A DNA stretch of 38,579 nucleotides, taken from NCBI RefSeq assembly GCF_012641075.1, contig NZ_JAAXLJ010000020.1, forward strand, positions 1 to 38,579, written 5' to 3'. Below are positions 1 to 4,863 of this stretch, one piece after another. The position numbers and the translations under genes were made by a program. Every line of letters begins with the position of its first letter. The first letter of the stretch is position 1. The DNA is from Secundilactobacillus angelensis (lineage in GTDB: Bacteria > Bacillota > Bacilli > Lactobacillales > Lactobacillaceae). Below the pieces are notes generated by a model. That model was not told the DNA's origin, did not search any database, and saw nothing but the letters and a program-made list of their open reading frames with translations.

Positions 1-9
1 CACTCAGTG

Positions 10-150
10 TTAGCATCCGAAGAAATCATGTGGGTCTTTAATGGCTTCATGGATCATCCACGCTAATCCACTGACACCTGCCAGTGCAATCAGTCCTATG
101 AACCCGTCCACTAAACAGTGACCGAAATATACATATTCTTGTGCGTTCAT
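10..150 (-). CDS. Small single-span membrane protein, function unknown
   Basis: A 46-codon ORF starting with ATG at 150 behind a good ribosome-binding site (AAAGGAAGAG) and ending TAA at 10-12. Residues about 13-33 are hydrophobic (VDGFIGLIALAGVSGLAWM) and look like one membrane segment; the tail is short and polar (HEAIKDPHDFFGC). It lies just downstream of the small DNA-binding gene at 193-387 in the early leftward phage transcript. I recognise no family. Phage early regions often carry such short membrane proteins, but that is context and not evidence of function. Confidence 0.55.
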   Translation of the reverse strand: MNAQEYVYFGHCLVDGFIGLIALAGVSGLAWMIHEAIKDPHDFFGC

Positions 151-192
151 AACCACTCTTCCTTTCGAAACACCAATTCATCCACCCCGGAT

Positions 193-387
193 TTAATATT
201 TAAATTGATTCATGAACTCGTCGATATCTTTAGTATCAAGTCGCGTTCCAAATGGTGTTTCCGTTACTTTTAAACCGTGAGCAATCATTTTGTGCAGTGT
301 GTTATAGCTCTTGATATCCATATACCGCATGGCATTTTTGAAATTCAAATACCGGCCAAACTGAATCATCTCTTTAACCTCACTCAT
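193..387 (-). CDS. Small helix-turn-helix / excisionase-like phage protein
   Basis: A 64-residue protein. Its middle part (MRYMDIKSYNTLHKMIAHG) followed by a basic, short C-terminal segment (TRLDTKDIDEFMNQFKY) has the layout of small phage DNA-binding proteins of the MerR/excisionase type: a helix-turn-helix with a short wing. It starts 4 bp after the antirepressor stop codon, with the ribosome-binding site AGGTAGGTGA, so it is in the same early transcript. It could be an excisionase for the integrase at 3464 or another regulator; sequence alone does not decide. No catalytic residues are visible. Confidence 0.6.
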   Translation of the reverse strand: MSEVKEMIQFGRYLNFKNAMRYMDIKSYNTLHKMIAHGLKVTETPFGTRLDTKDIDEFMNQFKY

Positions 388-391
388 GTGA

Positions 392-1150
392 TCACCTACC
401 TAAATTCAAAAACTTGTTGATGAAGTACTGCTGACCCTTACCTGTGACTTTCACCGTCTTGGTGATTGACGTGTGTCCATCCGAATGAGCGAAGCTGCCT
501 TCTTTGATCTCGAACAGTTCCATCTCCATTGAACGCTGTGTCGGCATGTTCCAATCTGTGCCTTTGCGTTTAATGAGGTAGCCTTTTTCTCTTAACCAGG
601 TGAACAGCCGGCGCTGACCAATATCAATGCCGTTCTGTTTTAACAGCTTAGCCAACTCACCAACCAAGATCGTTGTGTGTGATACTGCAACGGCATCCGC
701 GAAAATTGCTTTCGGTTGCATGATGGTATTTTCTTCTTCCAGTTCTCTTGTCTTGCGTTGTTCTTCAATCCACCGTTCCGCCCGTTCGACAGGGTCATCG
801 ATCATGTATGAATCCTTGGCTTGGGTAGCAATTGTCTTTTCCATTGAGTTAAAAGCTTCAATATATTTCAGTTTGAAACCAAGCGCTTTACTACCTGTAA
901 AGCCCATTGCCAATAATGTAAAACCGTCTCGGTTCATGTAGTACATCGGGTACTCTTGACTGTTCTGTTCGTTGACGTAAGTGCCTTTTACGAACATATG
1001 TTGGGTATGCCCAGTTTTGGGCATACCCTCTAAAAGATTTTCAACATCACGAAGGACATGCCTATGATTTTTTTCGAATGTTTCAGCTACTTGAAGGCTA
1101 CTGGTCACGGCCTGTTCATTTTTCATAATTACCAATGAACTGGTTTTCAT
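392..1150 (-). CDS. Phage antirepressor, Rha N-terminal and KilAC C-terminal domains
   Basis: A 252-residue protein with two domains. Residues about 8-110 match the Rha/phage regulatory family (RHVLRDVENLL, YPMYYMNRDGFTLLAMGFTG, KYIEAFNSME). Residues about 150-250 match the KilAC antirepressor domain (AKLLKQNGIDIGQRRLFTWL, GYLIKRKG, TVKVTGKGQQYF). Such proteins oppose the CI repressor or act as DNA-binding regulators during lytic growth. The ATG directly follows the Cro gene stop codon (TGA-ATG), and its ribosome-binding site AAGGAG lies inside the Cro coding end, so expression is coupled to Cro. Length fits the family and no damage is visible. Confidence 0.88.
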   Translation of the reverse strand: MKTSSLVIMKNEQAVTSSLQVAETFEKNHRHVLRDVENLLEGMPKTGHTQHMFVKGTYVNEQNSQEYPMYYMNRDGFTLLAMGFTGSKALGFKLKYIEAFNSMEKTIATQAKDSYMIDDPVERAERWIEEQRKTRELEEENTIMQPKAIFADAVAVSHTTILVGELAKLLKQNGIDIGQRRLFTWLREKGYLIKRKGTDWNMPTQRSMEMELFEIKEGSFAHSDGHTSITKTVKVTGKGQQYFINKFLNLGR

Positions 1151-1360
1151 TCAAATCGTCTCCTTATCTTTTGACTTATTTAAAATGTAAGCGGATGTTA
1201 CGCCTAAATAATCAGCAACCACTTGGAGCTTAGCAGCACCTGGAACGCTATGATTCCATTTGCCGATAATTCCATTTGGGAAACCCAAATCCTTTTCGAT
1301 TCGGTAAATACTGATATTTTGTTTTTTTGCTATATCTTGAATAGCTGAATATACGCTCAT
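1151..1360 (-). CDS. Cro-like helix-turn-helix repressor
   Basis: A 69-residue XRE-type DNA-binding protein, little more than the five-helix domain: the N-terminal helix IQDIAKKQNISIYRIEKDLG, then recognition region PNGIIGKWNHSVPG, then AAKLQVVADYLGVTSAYIL. It is the first gene of the leftward early transcript and is divergent from the CI-like gene at 1582, which is the position of Cro in temperate phages. Its promoter (1395-1424) contains a full palindromic operator. The ribosome-binding site GAAAGGAGG stands upstream of the ATG. It is expected to repress the lysogenic promoter, by analogy with family and position. Confidence 0.85.
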   Translation of the reverse strand: MSVYSAIQDIAKKQNISIYRIEKDLGFPNGIIGKWNHSVPGAAKLQVVADYLGVTSAYILNKSKDKETI

Positions 1361-1394
1361 GTTTTAGCCTCCTTTCTAAAATTTATCTTGATTT

Positions 1395-1424
1395 ATAATA
1401 GAGAACACTCTATTATATAGACAA
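1395..1424 (-). promoter_or_regulatory. Early (Cro) promoter with operator O1
   Basis: On the minus strand the -35 box is TTGTCT (1419-1424) and the -10 box is TATTAT (1395-1400), 18 bp apart. Within it lies the inverted repeat ATAATAGAG - 4 nt - CTCTATTAT (1395-1416). A repressor bound there would cover the polymerase site. The 14-bp core TAGAGAACACTCTA (1399-1412) recurs in related form at 1465 and 1523. Confidence 0.7.
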
Positions 1425-1464
1425 GTAAAAAAGCCACATTCGCTGTTTGCTAACCGCGACATGC

Positions 1465-1478
1465 TAGAAAACTCTCGA
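1465..1478. promoter_or_regulatory. Operator-like site O2
   Basis: Read on the minus strand this is TCGAGAGTTTTCTA, differing at two positions from the O3 core and similar to O1. It lies about 66 bp from O1 and 58 bp from O3 (centre to centre), consistent with several repressor dimers acting on one divergent region. It is identified only by similarity among the three sites. Confidence 0.5.
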
Positions 1479-1492
1479 TATTTCGTTCAGAG

Positions 1493-1536
1493 TTGGTCGC
1501 CCTTGAACAAAACCTATTATATTCGAGAACTTTCTA
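1493..1536 (+). promoter_or_regulatory. Probable CI promoter with operator O3
   Basis: Candidate boxes are TTGGTC (1493-1498) and TATTAT (1515-1520), 16 bp apart. O3, TCGAGAACTTTCTA (1523-1536), starts just after the -10 box, where bound protein would block early elongation or initiation. The boxes are less perfect than those of the leftward promoter. Confidence 0.5.
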
Positions 1537-1581
1537 AATTGCAAGTGGTTATTTTAAATTTTGCTCTAAGGAGAGTTCACT

Positions 1582-1938
1582 ATGACTGTTAAAGATAATG
1601 TATTACGTCTCTGGAAAGCATATAGACCCGATATAAAATCGGTTGCTGAACTAGAGCGAAAAATTGATATAAGTAATGGAATAATTAGTCAATGGGAGAA
1701 AAGTACACCTTCTACCAAAAGTGCAAAAAAAGTTGCAGATTTTTTCGGTGTTCCTGTCAGCAGTGTTTTAAACGATTCAACGGATGATTCAGTAGAATTA
1801 AAACAGTCAGAACAACAATTAATTGCAGCATTTCGAAAAAATACCGATGGTATGACTGATGATGAAAAAGCTAAATTTAGCAGTTCACTTGATATACTGA
1901 TGCGTACTGCTAAAGATTTGCTAAAAGATGATAAATAA
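1582..1938 (+). CDS. CI-like phage repressor, XRE family
   Basis: A 118-residue protein with an N-terminal XRE helix-turn-helix (LWKAYRPDIKSVAELERKI, then NGIISQWEKSTPSTKSAKKV, then ADFFGVPVSSVL) and a short helical acidic C-terminal part (about 75-118). There is no LexA-like autoprotease domain. Short repressors of this type are typically inactivated by a partner ImmA metalloprotease, and such a gene follows directly. The start has a strong ribosome-binding site (AAGGAGAG). It is divergent from the Cro-like gene, with three operator-like sites between them. It is expected to hold the prophage silent. Confidence 0.85.
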   Translation: MTVKDNVLRLWKAYRPDIKSVAELERKIDISNGIISQWEKSTPSTKSAKKVADFFGVPVSSVLNDSTDDSVELKQSEQQLIAAFRKNTDGMTDDEKAKFSSSLDILMRTAKDLLKDDK

Positions 1939-1951
1939 AGAAGGTAGCAAA

Positions 1952-2701
1952 ATGCTAAATCCTGAGGCATTTGAATATCGTAATATGAGTAACGATGACT
2001 ACAACTCGACGGAGTACGTAGCAGAGGGAATTGCTAGTGCAACTTGCCTTTACAAAAATAAAAGCATGATGGATATTGATTATCATGATGTACTCGATTA
2101 TTTTAACTACAGTCATAACTTAAAGTTTGTTTCTTTTGGAACTAATGCAAATTTTGTCGATCAATGTGTAAACATGAGAAAGCTTAGAATTGGCTCTGTG
2201 AAATATAGCGAAATTGATCCAGTTTTTCAAGATGCCGTATGTGGTTTTACAATACCTACCGCTAAACGCGCGATAGTTTTATTAAATGGATCATTGTATT
2301 ATCCTCGACTCGTTTTTACCGTTTTGCATGAGTTATCACATGTATTTAGCTTCTATACAAACCCAAGTTATCTAAAAGCGTTTACCATCCTTAATTCAAG
2401 TGATCCGGCTTCGACCTATCCTGAAGAAATACTGCCTTACGAAAATGCTGCTAATGCTATGGCTTCAAATTTATTGATTAATACTCCCGCTCTTTGCCGA
2501 AGCCTGACTACGGGAACTACTTTTAACCAATTAATTAAAAAGTATACAATTAGTCAAAGCGCACTTCATAATCGCATTTGGGATTACCTTGTACATTATC
2601 TTGAATGGGATCAGCAAATTGCGTATAACTTTTTAATGAAATATCGGTATCAGGGAACTGACGGTGCTAATCTTATGAAAAAAGCTATGTTTTCCTATTA
2701 A
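1952..2701 (+). CDS. ImmA/IrrE-family metallopeptidase
   Basis: A 249-residue protein with the zinc-protease motif HELSH (VLHELSHVF, near residue 122) and a downstream glutamate in YENAANAMASNLLI that can be the third ligand. ImmA proteins cleave or otherwise remove the partner XRE repressor after DNA damage, as described for ICEBs1; here the partner is the gene just upstream. I chose the ATG at 1952 because AAGAAGG lies 8 nt before it. An in-frame ATG at 1928, overlapping the repressor gene by 11 bp, has no comparable site. AT-rich like its neighbour. Confidence 0.85.
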   Translation: MLNPEAFEYRNMSNDDYNSTEYVAEGIASATCLYKNKSMMDIDYHDVLDYFNYSHNLKFVSFGTNANFVDQCVNMRKLRIGSVKYSEIDPVFQDAVCGFTIPTAKRAIVLLNGSLYYPRLVFTVLHELSHVFSFYTNPSYLKAFTILNSSDPASTYPEEILPYENAANAMASNLLINTPALCRSLTTGTTFNQLIKKYTISQSALHNRIWDYLVHYLEWDQQIAYNFLMKYRYQGTDGANLMKKAMFSY

Positions 2702-2746
2702 TAAATATTGTGAACAAGTACTTTAAAAAATTAGGAGGAATCCCCC

Positions 2747-3295
2747 ATGAAAATCAAAGTTGCCCTTTTAACTGGCTTAGCCGCGTTAAGTTTAGGTGCA
2801 GTTTCATCCACAAACGCCCAGGCTAAAACTTTAAAATATCGCACCACCAGTTCCAATTCTTTTAGCTACACGACTTACCATCAAGCATTTATGCGTAATG
2901 GTGAGGATGAAGATTTTATGAGCTTATATACCACAGCTGATGGAGCTGAGAATGATGACAGTGAAACCTTTGTTGATAATTTCGAAGATTTCGATCAAAA
3001 CCGTGTGTACTACGCACGTAAAGTTTCAGGATACTCCGATGTCATGCAGTTTAAATACCGTTCAAAATCTTATTATGTAAACTTAAATGATGCTCATTTG
3101 TATCGTTACAATGCCTGGCGTTCTGGTCATAAAATTGTATCGACAGTTTCCCCAAACTCAAAATATGCCATGCTAAAGGCGCACACACATGTTTACTCCT
3201 CTCAGCCGTGGTATTACAACTATGGAGATCAATTAAACCCTTCCTATTCCACTTACAAGCTTTCTAAAAAAGGCCATTGGTATGAATACTTCTAA
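2747..3295 (+). CDS. Small secreted protein of unknown function
   Basis: A 182-residue protein with a clear Sec signal peptide: basic start MKIK, hydrophobic core to about residue 20, and probable cleavage after AQA (residue 26). The mature part (about 156 residues) is rich in Tyr, Ser, Asp and Asn, has no cysteine, no LPxTG anchor and no recognised catalytic motif. The ribosome-binding site TTAGGAGG is strong. It lies between the immunity genes and the integrase, a place where prophages often carry lysogenic-conversion cargo. I do not recognise a family; a cell-surface or extracellular role is all the signal peptide supports. Confidence 0.75.
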   Translation: MKIKVALLTGLAALSLGAVSSTNAQAKTLKYRTTSSNSFSYTTYHQAFMRNGEDEDFMSLYTTADGAENDDSETFVDNFEDFDQNRVYYARKVSGYSDVMQFKYRSKSYYVNLNDAHLYRYNAWRSGHKIVSTVSPNSKYAMLKAHTHVYSSQPWYYNYGDQLNPSYSTYKLSKKGHWYEYF

Positions 3296-3304
3296 GAAAA
3301 ATTA

Positions 3305-3386
3305 AAAAAGCACATCGCCCCTCCGCCAAGAAAGTCGATGTGCTTAGCCTAAAGACAGTTAATTAACTGCCCTATTGCTGTACTTT
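3305..3386 (-). ncRNA. Putative short antisense RNA, type I antitoxin-like
   Basis: A leftward promoter can be read on the minus strand: -35 TTGTGG (3415-3420), 17 bp, and -10 GATAAA (3392-3397) with a TG one base upstream. Transcription starting near 3385 would end at the hairpin/U-run 3308-3345, giving an RNA of about 80 nt without an ORF. It would contain the palindrome GTTAATTAAC. Its promoter overlaps the strong Shine-Dalgarno sequence on the other strand. This arrangement resembles small type I toxin-antitoxin loci of lactobacilli, but no intact toxin is present. Inferred from sequence layout only. Confidence 0.35.
3308..3345 (-). terminator. Hairpin terminator acting leftward
   Basis: The arms AAGCACATCG (3308-3317) and CGATGTGCTT (3336-3345) form a perfect 10-bp stem. 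A U-run follows only on the minus-strand transcript (CTTTTTTAATTTTT), so it should stop leftward transcription. It does not look like the 3' end of the secreted-protein mRNA, which lies on the other strand. Confidence 0.65.
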
Positions 3387-3399
3387 TATATTTTATCAC

Positions 3400-3459
3400 A
3401 GAAAGGAGGTGATGCCACAACCTAGTTTAATCCAATCATCCACCCCGGTGAAAGGATAA
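3400..3459 (+). other. Full-length Shine-Dalgarno with 15-codon leader ORF
   Basis: AGAAAGGAGGTGAT (3400-3413) is complementary to 14 nt of the 16S rRNA 3' tail. It overlaps an ATG at 3412 opening a 15-codon ORF (MPQPSLIQSSTPVKG, TAA at 3457-3459) that ends 4 nt before the integrase ATG. The ATG is too close to this site for normal initiation. Either the site belongs to a lost small gene, perhaps a type I toxin, or it serves the integrase leader. The integrase has its own site, AAAGGA at 3451-3456. Confidence 0.35.
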
Positions 3460-3463
3460 AAAG

Positions 3464-4630
3464 ATGGCAAAAATTAAAAAGTATAAAAATAAAAAGAATG
3501 AAGATCGTTATGAATTTCAGATTTACGGTGGTATCGATCCTAATACCGGTCGCAAAATTACCACGCGGCGGCGCGGCTTTAAAACTAAACGTGAAGCTGT
3601 TATGGCTTACGATCGGCTCGATGTTGAGATTGAAGAAAATGGCGGTGTGCTTCAAAAAACGCCGTCACGGGCTACCTTTCAACAGATTTATGAACTGTGG
3701 TTAGTACAGTATCAGCAGACCGTTAAAGATACCACTTGGTTTGACGTCAGTCGGCAGTTTGAACTAAAAATATTGCCCACTTTTGGTAAACGTTATATTG
3801 ACTCAATCAATGTGGTAGCCTGTCAGGAAATGATCAACGACTGGTATAAACGTGGGCTTTCTAACTACAAATTACTTATGGATTATGTTTCAAGGGTATT
3901 CCGCTACGCTATTTCGCTTGGTCTGATTCAATTAGATCCAGCAAAAATGGTTGTTGTTCCGCGAAATCCCAATCAAAAAGCTCGTAACTTATTAGACAAT
4001 TATTACACGCCTAAAGAGTTAAAGGAGTTCTTAGAACTATGCAAGCAACAATATAGCAAACGTCCACAGAAGTACGTTTTTTTTCGTCTGGCAGCCTTCA
4101 GTGGCATGCGCAAAGGTGAAATGTTGGCTCTACAGTGGTCAGATGTTGATTTTGAGCATAATTGCATCAGAGTCAACAAAACTCAGGCTCGTGGTGTGGA
4201 TGATAAACTCGTCACCCATTCACCTAAAACAGCAGCCAGCAACCGGATGGCGTACATTGACCAGAAAACCATGAATATCCTCAAACACTGGCAACAGATT
4301 CAGCGCCAATTCTTTCTGGCTCAAGGGATCAACGTATCCAAAGATTCCAATTTAGTTTTTTCGGATATTAACAACCACCAATTATATCCGTATCGTCCAC
4401 AGGACTGGCTGGCTTCAACCATCAAAAAATGTCATCTAAAAAAAGTGACTGTTCATGGATTCCGCCATACGTATGCTACTTTAGCTGCGGAAGCTGGAAT
4501 CGAGCCTAAAGCAGTTCAAGCTCAACTAGGTCATTCTTCAATTGCCACGACGCTTAATATTTATACTGCCGTTACAAAAAAAGAACGCAATACCGCAACC
4601 GACAAACTGGCTGAGTATTTAGCGTTCTAA
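3464..4630 (+). CDS. int: Phage integrase, tyrosine recombinase
   Basis: A 388-residue tyrosine recombinase of the lactic-phage/Tn916 type. It has an N-terminal arm-binding domain (about 1-60, with Lys/Arg-rich strands), a SAM-like core-binding domain (about 70-160) and a catalytic domain (about 180-385). Catalytic residues are visible: Arg216 in SGMRKGE, Lys255 in HSPKT, His331 and Arg334 in HGFRHTYA, His357 in LGHSS and the nucleophile Tyr367 in LNIYT. The protein is full length. It catalyses site-specific insertion and excision of the prophage. The ribosome-binding site AAAGGA lies 7 nt before ATG. It faces the pknB end, and the likely attachment region follows within 230 bp. Confidence 0.93.
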   Translation: MAKIKKYKNKKNEDRYEFQIYGGIDPNTGRKITTRRRGFKTKREAVMAYDRLDVEIEENGGVLQKTPSRATFQQIYELWLVQYQQTVKDTTWFDVSRQFELKILPTFGKRYIDSINVVACQEMINDWYKRGLSNYKLLMDYVSRVFRYAISLGLIQLDPAKMVVVPRNPNQKARNLLDNYYTPKELKEFLELCKQQYSKRPQKYVFFRLAAFSGMRKGEMLALQWSDVDFEHNCIRVNKTQARGVDDKLVTHSPKTAASNRMAYIDQKTMNILKHWQQIQRQFFLAQGINVSKDSNLVFSDINNHQLYPYRPQDWLASTIKKCHLKKVTVHGFRHTYATLAAEAGIEPKAVQAQLGHSSIATTLNIYTAVTKKERNTATDKLAEYLAF

Positions 4631-4808
4631 ATCATTAAAAATCAATGTGATTATGAGAAAATGCCGTTTATAAAATTTAACATTCTATATTTTTAAAATT
4701 GGCTTCCATTTTTGGCTAGCTTTTACTGAAAATCAGTGACAACTAATAACACTCAAAAATTGAATATCGTTGTTATATCAACGTTTATGACACTCTATGA
4801 CAACTAAT
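4631..4808. other. Probable attachment-site region next to integrase
   Basis: An AT-rich stretch without genes between the integrase and the pknB terminator. It holds two copies of a 13-bp sequence plus short A/T tracts. By position it should contain one hybrid attachment site (attL or attR), with the host sequence resuming at or before the hairpin at 4809. The core cannot be defined because the other end of the element is outside the window. Confidence 0.5.
4737..4749 (+). repeat. 13-bp direct repeat, copy 1 (possible integrase arm site)
   Basis: TGACAACTAATAA, repeated exactly at 4798-4810, 61 bp away. Paired short direct repeats beside an integrase gene are typical of arm-type binding sites. 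The role is inferred. Confidence 0.55.
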
Positions 4809-4810
4809 AA
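4798..4810 (+). repeat. 13-bp direct repeat, copy 2 (possible integrase arm site)
   Basis: TGACAACTAATAA, identical to the copy at 4737-4749. It touches the left arm of the pknB terminator hairpin, so it may lie close to the phage-host junction. Confidence 0.55.
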
Positions 4811-4848
4811 AACCAGCTCTTTTGCCTTATTATAAAAGAACTGGTTTT
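4809..4848 (-). terminator. Terminator downstream of pknB
   Basis: The outer arms AAAACCAG (4809-4816) and CTGGTTTT (4841-4848) continue inside as TCTTTT/AAAAGA. A T-rich tract follows on the minus strand. The hairpin lies 15 bp after the pknB stop codon. A-runs on one side and T-runs on the other mean it could also stop rightward transcription from the prophage. Confidence 0.7.
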
Positions 4849-4863
4849 AAAATGCAGTAATTA

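Larger units (their letters stand above)
1..4808. mobile_element. Prophage end: lysogeny switch and integration module
   Basis: A Cro-like repressor, antirepressor and small phage genes read left; a CI-like repressor, ImmA-like protease, secreted protein and integrase read right. This is the usual lysogeny-module layout of temperate phages of lactic acid bacteria. The genes from 1582 to 2701 are visibly more AT-rich than the housekeeping genes to the right. The element continues beyond position 1, so replication, packaging and lysis genes are not visible and completeness cannot be judged. The right boundary is inferred between the integrase stop (4630) and the hairpin at 4809; the exact crossover base is not known. 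Confidence 0.85.

Noticed and set aside
3308-3345. Hairpin as terminator of the secreted-protein mRNA
   Set aside because: The U-run is on the minus-strand side; on the plus strand the stem is followed by AGCCTAAAGA, so it fits leftward transcription better.
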